The position numbers were made by a program, and so were the translations under genes. Positions 8,376 to 17,453 of a stretch of DNA of 61,707 bases are shown piece after piece (positions within the stretch are counted from its first letter, which is position 1; every line of letters starts with the position of its first letter). The notes under the pieces were generated by a model. It was not told the DNA's origin. It saw nothing but the letters and a program-made list of their open reading frames with translations, and did not search any database. The DNA is taken from the NCBI GenBank assembly GCA_902581585.1, contig CACHPB010000007.1, forward strand, positions 1 to 61,707. The letters are read 5' to 3'. The stretch is from an uncultured Pelagibacteraceae bacterium. GTDB lineage: Bacteria > Pseudomonadota > Alphaproteobacteria > Pelagibacterales > Pelagibacteraceae.

Positions 8376-9432
8376 AAAAATATCTGAATTTAGAATGCCC
8401 GCAGAATGGGAGCCTCAAAAATCAGTTTGGATGTCTTGGCCTCACAATAAAAATGATTGGCCTGGTTTGTTTGATAAAATTCCAAATGTAGTTGGAAAAA
8501 TAATTAGATACTTAACAAAACATCAAAGAATAGATTTATTAATCAATAATACAAAAAGTATAGAGAACACAAGAATATATTTAAAAAAAATAGGTTGCAA
8601 TATATCTAATATTAAATTTCATAAACTTAAGACAGACAGACTTTGGTTAAGAGACTCTGGACCAATATTTTTAATCAACAAAAAAAATAGAGAAAAAACT
8701 ATGCTTGATTTTAAATTTAATGCTTGGTCAAAATATAAAAATTTTAGAAACGATAATAAAATTAATAATTATATTAGAAGGTACTTAAAAATTGATAGTA
8801 TCTTGCCTAAAAAAATAAATTCAAACAAATTTGAAAGAGTAGTAATGGAGGGAGGTGCGTTTGATATTAATGGATCTGGCTCAATATTGCTAACAAGGGA
8901 GTGTTTGTTGAGCAAAAGACAAGAAAGAAATATTGGTTTCAAAAAAGTTGACTATGAAAATCTATTTTCAAAATATTTAAATGTAAAAAATTTTATTTGG
9001 CTTAATAAAGGAATTGTTGGAGATGACACACATGGTCATATCGATGATATTGCAAGATTTGTTTCAAAAAATACAATTATGATAGCTGTAGAAAATAATA
9101 GATCAGATGAAAATTATAAAGCTCTTAAAGAAAATTTAAAAATATTACATTACAGTTATGATGAAAATGGAAAAAAATTTAAAATTATTAAGGTTCCAAT
9201 GCCAAGCCCAGTTCTCATAAACAAAACGCGTGTCCCAGCAAGTTATTTGAATTTTTTTATAAGCAATAAAATGGTATTAGTTCCAGTATTTAATGTAAAA
9301 GAAGACAAAAAGGTTTTAAAAATTTTTAGAAAGTATTTTACAACTAGAAAAGTTATTGCCATTGATTGTAGTAATTTAATTTGGGGTTTTGGAGCTATTC
9401 ATTGCATGACACAACAAGAACCAAAGTTTTAA
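8368..9432 (+). CDS. aguA: Agmatine deiminase
   Basis: A 354-residue guanidino-group-modifying enzyme (peptidyl-arginine-deiminase type) that converts agmatine to N-carbamoylputrescine. Conserved elements are MPAEWEPQ near the start, LRDSGPIF, VMEGGAFDING, DDTHGHIDD with the catalytic His, and Cys346 in IHCMTQQEP close to the C-terminus. With aguB it completes agmatine to putrescine. No arginine decarboxylase is in the window, so agmatine must come from uptake or from a gene elsewhere. The stop codon directly abuts the convergent transporter gene. Confidence 0.95.
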   Translation: MSKKISEFRMPAEWEPQKSVWMSWPHNKNDWPGLFDKIPNVVGKIIRYLTKHQRIDLLINNTKSIENTRIYLKKIGCNISNIKFHKLKTDRLWLRDSGPIFLINKKNREKTMLDFKFNAWSKYKNFRNDNKINNYIRRYLKIDSILPKKINSNKFERVVMEGGAFDINGSGSILLTRECLLSKRQERNIGFKKVDYENLFSKYLNVKNFIWLNKGIVGDDTHGHIDDIARFVSKNTIMIAVENNRSDENYKALKENLKILHYSYDENGKKFKIIKVPMPSPVLINKTRVPASYLNFFISNKMVLVPVFNVKEDKKVLKIFRKYFTTRKVIAIDCSNLIWGFGAIHCMTQQEPKF

Positions 9433-9981
9433 TTAAGCAGCTTTTAAAGTGCCTAATAATAATCTAAAAGGTATCAACATTACTAAAGCTACAAAAATCT
9501 TTACAGCTAAATCTCCTAAAGAAAGTGTTACCCAAGGTATTCCTGTTCCATAAAATGAAATTGAAAAGAATAAAAATGTGTCAACTGTAGAACCAATTAA
9601 TGAAGACACTAGGGGAGCAACAAACCATTTTTTTTTTCTTAATTGGTTAAATATTTGTACATCCAGTAATTGAGCAATAATAAATGCTGTACCTGAACCA
9701 ATTGCTATTCTTACAGAGATTAAATCTGCAAAATTTGTTGAGAAAATTAGTGTAAACAATATTCCAACTGTAAATCCAATATATACAATTTTTCTAGCAA
9801 CTAATTTACCAAAAGATCTATTTGCTAGATCTGTTATTAAAAAAGCTATTGGATAACTGAAAGCTCCATATGTAAGAATTTCTTGAAGTCCAAAATATTG
9901 AATTGGAAATTGTACTAAATAATTAGATGATAATACAACCAATCCCATTAAAAATGAGAGTGTAAGAAATACTTTATTCAT
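9433..9981 (-). CDS. yhhQ: Queuosine precursor transporter, VUT/YhhQ family
   Basis: A 182-residue inner-membrane protein with about five or six hydrophobic helices. It matches the VUT (DUF165) family through GAFSYPIAFLITDLANRSFGK and the SVRIAIGSGTAFIIAQLLDVQIF region. Characterised members import preQ0 or preQ1 for queuosine tRNA modification. Its start overlaps the rpmB stop by one base, so the pair is probably cotranscribed from the rpmB promoter. Substrate assignment is by family only. Confidence 0.8.
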   Translation of the reverse strand: MNKVFLTLSFLMGLVVLSSNYLVQFPIQYFGLQEILTYGAFSYPIAFLITDLANRSFGKLVARKIVYIGFTVGILFTLIFSTNFADLISVRIAIGSGTAFIIAQLLDVQIFNQLRKKKWFVAPLVSSLIGSTVDTFLFFSISFYGTGIPWVTLSLGDLAVKIFVALVMLIPFRLLLGTLKAA

Positions 9982-10262
9982 TATGCTGATTTACTGACTA
10001 AAGATTTTTTTAATTTTTTAAGCCTTAATGACAAATCTCTAGACTTAGCTGAAATTAGAAATTGGTCAAAACTACCTTTTTTATCTACTGATCTAACACC
10101 AGCATTTGAGACGGTTAATCTTAAACTTCTCTTAAGTAGCTCACTTTTAAACTTAACTTTTTTTAGATTTGGAAGAAATCTTCTTTTAGTCTTATTGTTA
10201 GCATGACTAACGTTATGACCTTTAAGTGGAATTTTTCCAGTAAGTTCGCATTTTTTAGACAT
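9981..10262 (-). CDS. rpmB: 50S ribosomal protein L28
   Basis: A 93-residue large-subunit protein that begins [24 protein letters not shown]... in the pattern typical of L28, followed by [10 protein letters not shown] and a basic C-terminus. Length agrees with alphaproteobacterial L28, which is longer than the enterobacterial protein. A good sigma-70-type promoter sits directly upstream at 10275-10303 and overlaps the end of pyrD. The gene is followed, with a one-base overlap, by the queuosine-precursor transporter gene. Confidence 0.96.
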   Translation of the reverse strand: MSKKCELTGKIPLKGHNVSHANNKTKRRFLPNLKKVKFKSELLKRSLRLTVSNAGVRSVDKKGSFDQFLISAKSRDLSLRLKKLKKSLVSKSA

Positions 10263-10274
10263 AAATTATGAGCC

Positions 10275-10303
10275 TGTATAGGATCTGAATCTTATCGCGT
10301 CAA
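10275..10303 (-). promoter_or_regulatory. Sigma-70-type promoter for rpmB
   Basis: On the minus strand a TTGACG -35 box (10298-10303) is followed by exactly 17 bases and a TATACA -10 box (10275-10280). The -35 box contains the TGA stop codon of pyrD. The expected start point is about 8-12 bases before the rpmB ATG, giving a very short leader. The match is strong for this AT-rich sequence. Confidence 0.6.
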
Positions 10304-11346
10304 GATTTATTTTCAGTTCCAATAGCCTCTGAAACATTTTTGAACCCATTTTTTTTTAATAAATCAATCAATTCTTTACTTATTTTTGAAGCTATACGAG
10401 GACCTCTGTAGACCATTCCAGTATATAATTGAACGAGTGTTGCGCCAGAAGTGATTTTTTCAAAAGCATCTTGTCCATTGCTAACACCACCGACTCCTAT
10501 TATTTTTGTTTTATCTTTTAGAATTTTATAAAACTTAGAAATTGCCTCGTTTGAAATTTTCGCAATTGGTTTACCTGACAGTCCCCCCTTTTCTAATTTA
10601 TTTATATTTTTTAAATTTTCTCTATTCTTATCTGTAGTATTGGAAACAATAATAATTCCTATTTTTTGTTCTATGATGATGTTGGATACTTCATTGATTT
10701 GATCGTCATTAAGATCAGGTGAGACTTTTATTGCTAATGGAATGTTTGTATTTAATTCTTTCTTTTCATTTTTTAGTTTATCAATCAATGAATTTAGTTC
10801 ATCCTGGTTATGAAAGTCTCTTAAATTTTCTGTATTTGGTGAGGAGATGTTAATAGTTATATAATCAGCTAAATCATAAAATTTACGAAAACAAATTAAA
10901 TAATCATCAATTCTGTTCGTGGAGTCTTTGTTGGGTCCAATATTTATTCCTAAAAAACCTTTTCTATCATTTACCTTAATTCTCTTGCTAATTTCTTCTG
11001 AACCAGAATTATTAAAACCTAATCTATTTATAAGTGCTTCATCTTCTTCAAGTCTAAAAACTCTAGGTTTGGGGTTACCAAATTGTGGCTTTGGAGTGAT
11101 TGTCCCCACTTCAACAAAACCAAATCCAAGATTAAACAGAGGATTATATACTTCAGCATTTTTATCAAAACCAGCGGCAACACCAATTGGTGAAGATAAT
11201 TTTTTTTCACAAAAAATTGTTTCTAAAATATGACTATCTTTAGGTTTAAAGTCAGGAATATTATTTAACTTTAGTGCTTTTATCGCTAAAGAATGAGCTA
11301 CTTCAGGGCTAAATTTAAAAATTAATGGTCTTATAATATTAAACAT
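10300..11346 (-). CDS. pyrD: Dihydroorotate dehydrogenase (class 2, quinone-dependent)
   Basis: A 348-residue membrane-associated flavoenzyme that oxidises dihydroorotate to orotate in pyrimidine synthesis and passes electrons to quinone. Class 2 features are the N-terminal helix region (MFNIIRPLIFKFSPEVAHSLA), PIGVAAGFDKNAEVY, VEVGTITPKPQ, GNPKPRVFRL, INISSPNT, GGLSGKP and GVGGVSNGQDAFEKI. The class 2 catalytic Ser lies in NISSPNT. Its start lies inside the end of lysK (eight-base overlap), so the two genes are translationally coupled. Confidence 0.96.
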   Translation of the reverse strand: MFNIIRPLIFKFSPEVAHSLAIKALKLNNIPDFKPKDSHILETIFCEKKLSSPIGVAAGFDKNAEVYNPLFNLGFGFVEVGTITPKPQFGNPKPRVFRLEEDEALINRLGFNNSGSEEISKRIKVNDRKGFLGINIGPNKDSTNRIDDYLICFRKFYDLADYITINISSPNTENLRDFHNQDELNSLIDKLKNEKKELNTNIPLAIKVSPDLNDDQINEVSNIIIEQKIGIIIVSNTTDKNRENLKNINKLEKGGLSGKPIAKISNEAISKFYKILKDKTKIIGVGGVSNGQDAFEKITSGATLVQLYTGMVYRGPRIASKISKELIDLLKKNGFKNVSEAIGTENKS

Positions 11347-12907
11347 TTTCTAATTTACTTTTTATTAATTCTTTAGTTTCTTGAATTCCAAAAAAACTTA
11401 TAAAAAAACCAAATCTTGGTCCATTTTCTACACCAAAAACTACCTCATATATTAACTTGAACCAATCACGTAAATTTTCTTTATAGCCGTTTTCTTTGCC
11501 AACTGTATAAATTGTGGTCTGAATGTCCTCTGGTTTCATTGCGTCATTGCAGTTATCTAAAGAGTTTATTAAAGCCTCTAAAGCAATTTTTTCACTTTCA
11601 TTTGGTATTTTATAAATCTTTTTGGTTTTTATAGCGTCATTAAAATATTTAATTGCATAAGATATTAGCTTGTCAAAAATTGGATGCATGTCCTCATTAA
11701 TATCTTTCTTATATTTCTTCACAAACTTCCAAAGTAACTCTTTATTATCTGCATTGCTGGTCTCAACTAAATTTAAGAGCATTGAGAAGGACATAATTGA
11801 ATTTTCCTCTGGTATCTCTGAATTATGAACGTGCCAAACAGGATTCATTAGTTTTTGAAGTTCGTTTTGAGTTTTACCTTTTTCAATAAAATCAAGATAT
11901 TCATCCACAGCCTTTGGTACTACTTCTCTATAAAGTTTTTTTGCTCTTTTTGGATTTTGGTACATATATAAGGAGAGACTTTCAGGTGATGCATACTCTA
12001 ACCATTGATCGATCGTGATACCATTTCCTTTTGACTTGGATATTTTTTCTCCTTTTTCATCTAAAAATAACTCATATGCAAAGCCAGATGGATTTGACTT
12101 ACCCAACAATTTAATAATTTTTGTAGACAAAATTGCGCTCTCAATCAAATCTTTCCCATACATTTCAAAATCTACATCAAGAGCATACCATCTCATGGCC
12201 CAATCTACTTTCCATTGTAATTTACAATTTCCATCTAAAATACTTTGTTCTAATTTTTTGCCTTTATTATCAAAAATTATTTTTGAATTATTAATATCTA
12301 TTTCTGAGACTGGTATCTCTAATACAACCCCTGTATCTGGACATATTGGTAAAAACGGAGAATATGTTTTTTGTCTTTCTTTACCAAGTGTTGGAATAAT
12401 TATATTCATTATTCTTTCATAATTTTCTAAGATTAATTTTAATGTATTATTGAAAAAACCTGACTTATATAATACTGATGAACTTTTAAAACTGTATTTA
12501 AACTTAAATTTATCTAAGAAATTTTTTAACATTTCGTTATTATGTTCGCCAAAACTATTAAATTTACCAAAAGGGTCTGGAACTTCAGTTAAGGGTTTAT
12601 GAAGATTTTCCTCAAGTTTTTTAGGGTTTGGAATATTTTCAGGAACTTTTCTAAGTCCATCCATATCGTCAGAAAAAGTAATTATTTCTTTAGGTAGATT
12701 TGATAAATGATTTAAAGCATTAACAATCATTGAGGTTCTCGCCACTTCACCAAAAGTACCAATATGCGGTAAGCCGCTCGGACCGTATCCTGTTTGAAGA
12801 ATAATTTTTCCCTTGTTTTCAATACTTTTTTTTCTCTCTCTTAGAAGCTTTTTAGCTTCAACAAAGGGCCAAGCGTTTGTTTTGTCTATGTTTGTTTTAT
12901 CTATCAC
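11339..12907 (-). CDS. lysK: Lysyl-tRNA synthetase, class I
   Basis: A 522-residue class I (archaeal-type) lysyl-tRNA synthetase, the form found in most alphaproteobacteria in place of the class II enzyme. The nucleotide-binding HIGH motif appears as LPHIGTFGE and the KMSKS motif as KISKSKGNG. Interior blocks such as FSDDMDGLRKVPENIPN and CPDTGVVLEIP fit the family. The start used is GTG at 12907, because no upstream ATG fits. The first codons carry a small direct repeat (DKTNIDKTN). The gene diverges from trkH across 86 bases and overlaps pyrD downstream. Confidence 0.95.
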   Translation of the reverse strand: MIDKTNIDKTNAWPFVEAKKLLRERKKSIENKGKIILQTGYGPSGLPHIGTFGEVARTSMIVNALNHLSNLPKEIITFSDDMDGLRKVPENIPNPKKLEENLHKPLTEVPDPFGKFNSFGEHNNEMLKNFLDKFKFKYSFKSSSVLYKSGFFNNTLKLILENYERIMNIIIPTLGKERQKTYSPFLPICPDTGVVLEIPVSEIDINNSKIIFDNKGKKLEQSILDGNCKLQWKVDWAMRWYALDVDFEMYGKDLIESAILSTKIIKLLGKSNPSGFAYELFLDEKGEKISKSKGNGITIDQWLEYASPESLSLYMYQNPKRAKKLYREVVPKAVDEYLDFIEKGKTQNELQKLMNPVWHVHNSEIPEENSIMSFSMLLNLVETSNADNKELLWKFVKKYKKDINEDMHPIFDKLISYAIKYFNDAIKTKKIYKIPNESEKIALEALINSLDNCNDAMKPEDIQTTIYTVGKENGYKENLRDWFKLIYEVVFGVENGPRFGFFISFFGIQETKELIKSKLENV

Positions 12908-12979
12908 CTTTAATTAAATAGCCTATAAAATAACGTTTTTAATAATTCTTATAGAGTTGAAATTTATTTACCATAAAAT

Positions 12980-13002
12980 AATGTCCAATCAAAATGTCCA
13001 AT
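12980..13002 (+). repeat. Ten-base direct repeat creating a second start codon
   Basis: AATGTCCAAT occurs at 12980-12989 and again at 12993-13002. The second copy holds the trkH start ATG (12994). The first copy supplies an out-of-frame ATG (12981) that reads eight codons to a TAA at 13005-13007, overlapping the trkH start. It may be a chance duplication or a tiny upstream reading frame that lowers trkH translation. Confidence 0.4.
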
Positions 13003-14442
13003 TATAAAACTGTTTTTTTTACCCTAGGAATTTTACAAATTATTTTAGGTTTATCGATGATTGCACCAGTTTTAGCGCAGTTTTTTTATAACGAACTAGA
13101 TTCTGGTTTCATAAGTTCTGGAATTGTAACTATTATATTTGGGGTCCTTTTTTTATTGTCAAATTTAGATCATGATAGAAAAATTAGTCTACCTCAAGCT
13201 TTTCTTTTGACTGCTTTATCTTGGTTGAGTATTGCTATATTTGGCTCACTTCCTTTCATATTTTCTGAGATTGAGTTGAGTTTTACAGATGCTTTTTTTG
13301 AAAGCATGTCAGGTATCACTACAACAGGATCAACTATTATCATCAATTTAAATGAAACTCCTAAAAGTATACTTCTTTGGAGAGGAATGCTTCAGTGGTT
13401 AGGTGGAATTGGTATAATCGTTATGGCAATAACATTAATGCCACTAATGAATATCGGTGGAATGCAGTTATTCATAATATCAACAAGTGATACTCCAGAA
13501 AAAATTTTACCTAGATCAAAAGAAATAGCATTGAGATTGATCTTGGTATACTCAGGATTAACTTTTATATGTGCATTATTTTATAAAATATTTGGGATGA
13601 ACTTTTTTGATAGCATTGTTCATTCAATGACAACAATAGCAACAGGAGGATTTTCAAACTACAATGAGTCTATTGGTTACTTTGATAGTTCGCTTATTGA
13701 ATTTACATCAATTATATTTATAATTTTAGGAAGTATTCCATTCATAGCCTACATCAAATATTTAAATGGAGACAAAAAAATATTTTTTAAAGACACGCAA
13801 ATAAAAACTTTTATAAAAATTGTTATTTTTTCAATTCTATTAATGTATTTATATTTATTTATAAAAAATCAAAGTTCTTTTGATACAAGTATTAGATCAG
13901 TTTCATTTAATGTAATATCAATTTTAACAGGAACCGGTTATGTAACTCAAAACTTTAGCGAGTGGGGTCAGTTTCCTTTGATTTATTTTCTTATACTAAT
14001 GTTTATTGGTGGATGCGCAGGATCTACCGCATGTGGAATCAAAATTTTTAGAGTACAAATCTTATTTCAATTTATTTCTGTACAACTAAAAAAAATTATT
14101 TATCCAAGAGGTATATTTAAGATTAAATATGAAAATAGTAATATTAATGAAAAATTTTTAGCATCTATCATCTCGTTCATTTTTTTATACATTGTAATTT
14201 TCTTTCTTATTACTGCTCTTTTATCAACTAGTGGCCTAGATTTAACAACCTCTTTATCAGCTGCTGCAACCTCAATATCTAATGTCGGACCTGGTTTAGG
14301 TGATATTATTGGTCCAAACGGCAATTTTTCAAATTTATCTGATTTTTCAAAATGGATTTTGAGTTTAGCGATGATTTTAGGTAGATTAGAGCTGTTTGCT
14401 GTATTAGTATTGTTTGTTCCATCTTTTTGGAGAAAATATTAA
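12994..14442 (+). CDS. trkH: TrkH-type potassium uptake membrane subunit
   Basis: A 482-residue polytopic inner-membrane protein of the TrkH/KtrB family that takes up K+. Four pore-loop filter segments are recognisable: GITTTGST, TIATGGFS, LTGTGYVT and SISNVGPGLG, with the conserved LQWLGGIGIIV and GGCAGSTACGIK stretches between. The gene for the cytosolic gating subunit TrkA is not in the window. The stop overlaps the start of the downstream AmpG-like gene (TAATG), giving a three-gene plus-strand unit. Confidence 0.93.
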   Translation: MSNYKTVFFTLGILQIILGLSMIAPVLAQFFYNELDSGFISSGIVTIIFGVLFLLSNLDHDRKISLPQAFLLTALSWLSIAIFGSLPFIFSEIELSFTDAFFESMSGITTTGSTIIINLNETPKSILLWRGMLQWLGGIGIIVMAITLMPLMNIGGMQLFIISTSDTPEKILPRSKEIALRLILVYSGLTFICALFYKIFGMNFFDSIVHSMTTIATGGFSNYNESIGYFDSSLIEFTSIIFIILGSIPFIAYIKYLNGDKKIFFKDTQIKTFIKIVIFSILLMYLYLFIKNQSSFDTSIRSVSFNVISILTGTGYVTQNFSEWGQFPLIYFLILMFIGGCAGSTACGIKIFRVQILFQFISVQLKKIIYPRGIFKIKYENSNINEKFLASIISFIFLYIVIFFLITALLSTSGLDLTTSLSAAATSISNVGPGLGDIIGPNGNFSNLSDFSKWILSLAMILGRLELFAVLVLFVPSFWRKY

Positions 14443-15815
14443 TGACTGAAACTAAACAAAGCTGGTTGGAATCTTTATTAGTTTATAAAGATATTAGAAT
14501 GTTAAGAATATTGCTTTTAGGAGCAATAAGTGGTTTTCCTTGGGTATTAATTGCAAGCAGCTTAAGTCTTTGGTTAAAAGAAGAGGGATTAAGTAGATCA
14601 ACGATTGGTTGGGCAGGATTAATATTTGGAGTTTATGCTTTTAATTATTTATGGGCTCCCATCATTGACAGAATACAAATTCCATTTTTAACAAAAAAAT
14701 TAGGACATAGACGAGGATGGATTGTGCTAATGCAATTAATAATATTACTTAGCTTAATTATATGGAGTTTAATAAACCCTACACAAAATTTAGCACTTTT
14801 GATTAGTGTTGGATTAGTAATTGCAATAGCTTCAGCAACCCAAGATATAACTGTTGATGCTTTAAGAATTGAACAAATTGATGCAAATGAGGGAAAATCT
14901 ATGGCAGCAGGTGCGGCCATGGCAGTAGTTGGTTGGTGGACTGGCTATAAATTAGGAGGTGTTATTGCATTATTTACTGCAGAATTTTTTGAAAATATGG
15001 GAGTAGCAGATTATTGGCAAGCTACTTTTTTAGTTTTAGGTGTTTTAATTATTTTAATGAATATTTGTTTAATGTTTGTTCATGAACCAGTTGATAATAA
15101 TAGACAAAATAATCAAAAAGAAACAGATCAAATGATTGTAAATAAGCTTGGATCAAATAATGTTTTAACAAATTTCATTGCTTACATTTCGGGAACTATT
15201 GGTGGACCAATAATAAGCTTTTTCAAAAAAAATGGTTTTGCAATCGCAGTTGGGATATTAGGATTTGTATTTTTATTTAAAATTGGTGAGGCATTTCTAG
15301 GACGTATGTCTATTGTTTTTTATAAAGAAATTGGATTTTCAAAAGGACAAATAGCAATTTATTCTAAAGGATTAGGATGGATAACAACTGTAGTTTTCAC
15401 TTTAATAGGTGGTGTAATGGCGATGAGAGCTGGAACAGTCAAAACTATGTTTTTTGCTGGAGGTTTGATGGCTGTAACTAATTTACTTTTCGCATTATTG
15501 GCCTGGACAGGTAAATCAGAGTTATTATTTGCAATAGCTGTAATAGCTGATGATATAACAGCTGCATTTGCAACAGTTGCATTTGTTGCCTTTATTTCTT
15601 TATTAGTGGATAGGACCTATACGGCAACTCAATATGCATTATTAGCATCAATTGGAACTGCTGGAAGAACTACCCTTGCCTCTTCATCAGGTGCACTAGT
15701 AGATTGGCTAAATGGAGACTGGGGTACATTTTTTATAATAACAACTGTAATGGTGATTCCATCACTTATTTGTCTTTGGTTTATAAGAAATAAAGTTAAA
15801 ATTGGTGCAAAATAG
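14442..15815 (+). CDS. ampG: MFS transporter, AmpG-like muropeptide permease
   Basis: A 457-residue, roughly 12-helix major facilitator protein. The N-terminal segments GFPWVLIASSLSLWL, FNYLWAPIIDR and KKLGHRRGWI match AmpG permeases, which import anhydro-muropeptides for cell-wall recycling. The start chosen is ATG 14442, overlapping the trkH stop; an in-frame TTG at 14427 would lie inside trkH and is less likely. The last codons overlap the start of an NlpC/P60 peptidase, which supports a muropeptide role. Substrate specificity is inferred. Confidence 0.8.
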   Translation: MTETKQSWLESLLVYKDIRMLRILLLGAISGFPWVLIASSLSLWLKEEGLSRSTIGWAGLIFGVYAFNYLWAPIIDRIQIPFLTKKLGHRRGWIVLMQLIILLSLIIWSLINPTQNLALLISVGLVIAIASATQDITVDALRIEQIDANEGKSMAAGAAMAVVGWWTGYKLGGVIALFTAEFFENMGVADYWQATFLVLGVLIILMNICLMFVHEPVDNNRQNNQKETDQMIVNKLGSNNVLTNFIAYISGTIGGPIISFFKKNGFAIAVGILGFVFLFKIGEAFLGRMSIVFYKEIGFSKGQIAIYSKGLGWITTVVFTLIGGVMAMRAGTVKTMFFAGGLMAVTNLLFALLAWTGKSELLFAIAVIADDITAAFATVAFVAFISLLVDRTYTATQYALLASIGTAGRTTLASSSGALVDWLNGDWGTFFIITTVMVIPSLICLWFIRNKVKIGAK

Positions 15816-16557
15816 CTATTTCTGTAAGAATTCCTATTTAAACGTTTATGAGCTAGCCTCAAAGAAATCAAATATAAGTACTCAATTAATTTACGGTGAA
15901 AAGTTTAAAATAATCGGAAAAAAAAAAGATTTTTTTAAAATTAAAACTGATTTTGATAATTATTTAGGTTTTATAAAGGTTAAAAAGTTTAATAAAGTTT
16001 TAGACAAAACTCACAAAATTAATATATTAAAATCAAAAATTTATTTTCAACCAAGAAATAATTTAAAATTTTTTACAAAAAAATATCTTCCATTTTCATC
16101 CGAAATTCAGATCCTAAATAAAAAAAATAATTTTGGAATGTTTGAAAAAAATAAATGGATAAAATTGAATGAATTGCAAATGATAAATAAAAGAAACTAT
16201 AATTTTAGCAATGTATTAAAACTTTTCTTGAATATCAAATATAAATGGGGTGGTAAAACATTTGATGGTATTGATTGTTCGGCATTACTCCAAATTTTTT
16301 ATAAATATAACCAAAAATTTTTCCCTAGGGATACAAAAGATCAAGTTAAAATAAAAAAAGGTGTTAAAAATAAAAAAAAATTTAAAAAAGGGGATATTAT
16401 TTTTTGGAAAGGGCATGTTGCCATTTGTTTAAATTCAAAAAAATTAATTCATGCATATGGTCCAAGAAAAAAAGTAATAATAATGCCAATAATAAAAACC
16501 ATTAAATTAATTGAAAAAACTGCAAATTTAAAAGTGATTAAAATTATATCTATTTAA
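15805..16557 (+). CDS. NlpC/P60 peptidase with N-terminal SH3-like domain, YkfC-like
   Basis: About 250 residues. An SH3b-like region (about 10-65) comes first, with a second weaker SH3-like stretch, then an NlpC/P60 domain with the catalytic Cys in GIDCSALLQIF, His in WKGHVAICL and the third site near IHAYGP. There is no signal peptide, so it is likely cytoplasmic. This fits recycling gamma-D-glutamyl-L-diamino acid endopeptidases that cut imported muropeptides. No ATG is available; GTG 15805 or TTG 15802, both inside the end of ampG, must be used. It is very AT-rich and Lys-rich. The stop overlaps tyrA tail to tail by four bases. Confidence 0.82.
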   Translation: MQNSYFCKNSYLNVYELASKKSNISTQLIYGEKFKIIGKKKDFFKIKTDFDNYLGFIKVKKFNKVLDKTHKINILKSKIYFQPRNNLKFFTKKYLPFSSEIQILNKKNNFGMFEKNKWIKLNELQMINKRNYNFSNVLKLFLNIKYKWGGKTFDGIDCSALLQIFYKYNQKFFPRDTKDQVKIKKGVKNKKKFKKGDIIFWKGHVAICLNSKKLIHAYGPRKKVIIMPIIKTIKLIEKTANLKVIKIISI

Positions 16558-17453
16558 CTTTGATCCCTTCCAAAATCAGGTTTCGCTATATCTTGTTTTA
16601 AATTCAATATTTGCTGTCTTACTTTTTTTGAATTGACCAATTTTTTTCTCAAAATGTTGTCATCTACATTTTCAATATTTTTTTTAAAAGATTTTAAATT
16701 TTTGATAAATAAGTCTATTGCACTAACAATATTTTTTCTGTTATTAAAAAAAATGTCTCTCCACATTATTTCGTTTGAAGCGGCTATCCTTGAAAAATCT
16801 CTTAACCCTCCCGCACTAAATTTAATTACATCTTTTTTTTGAGTTTTTTGGAAATCTTGGGCGGTCTTTATTAAATTATAAGCTATTAAATGGGGTAAAT
16901 GACTTGTAATTGAAAATATCTTATCGTGAACTTTCTCCTCCATGATTAATACTTTAGAACCAATTTTTTTCCAAAAATTTACCAATTTTTTTTGTTTTAT
17001 TTTGTTTTTGTCACTAAAAACAATACACCATTTATTAATAAAAAGACTTTTACTTCCATACTTTGGTCCACTTACCTCTGACCCAGATATTGGATGACTC
17101 ATAATCCAATCAAGCGACTTTGACAGGCTATTATTTTTTAATTTGCTAATGTTTTCTTTCGTAGAACCAACATCAGTAATTAAAGATTTTTTAGTTAAAT
17201 GCTTATTTAAGTGGGGAATAATTCTTTCATACTGACTCATCGGAGTAGCAATTACAACAAAATCCATATCTGAGATTTTATTATCTAGTTTTTTTAAAAT
17301 AATTATTTTTTTATTTATTTTTTTAATTTCTCTAATATTTTTTTTTGATTTTTCATAAACAAAAAATTTTTTAGAAGTTTTTTTATTTATGGATGCTCTT
17401 AAAATTGAAGATCCAATTAGTCCACAACCAACGATCAATATGTTTTTAAACAT
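16554..17453 (-). CDS. tyrA: Prephenate/arogenate dehydrogenase
   Basis: A 299-residue NAD(P)-dependent dehydrogenase for tyrosine synthesis. The N-terminal Rossmann fold begins ILIVGCGLIGSSILRA. It continues with FVVIATPMSQY, TDVGSTKENI and the substrate-region MSHPISGSEVSGPKYGS, all standard for TyrA and cyclohexadienyl dehydrogenases. No chorismate mutase or ACT domain is fused. The start overlaps the hisC stop by eight bases. The hisC-tyrA pair, divergent from metX, is a common alphaproteobacterial arrangement in which HisC also serves aromatic amino acids. Confidence 0.93.
   Translation of the reverse strand: MFKNILIVGCGLIGSSILRASINKKTSKKFFVYEKSKKNIREIKKINKKIIILKKLDNKISDMDFVVIATPMSQYERIIPHLNKHLTKKSLITDVGSTKENISKLKNNSLSKSLDWIMSHPISGSEVSGPKYGSKSLFINKWCIVFSDKNKIKQKKLVNFWKKIGSKVLIMEEKVHDKIFSITSHLPHLIAYNLIKTAQDFQKTQKKDVIKFSAGGLRDFSRIAASNEIMWRDIFFNNRKNIVSAIDLFIKNLKSFKKNIENVDDNILRKKLVNSKKVRQQILNLKQDIAKPDFGRDQS

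Noticed and set aside
14427..14441. TTG start for the AmpG-like protein
   Set aside because: ATG 14442 overlaps the trkH stop in the common TAATG arrangement and gives a normal N-terminus.
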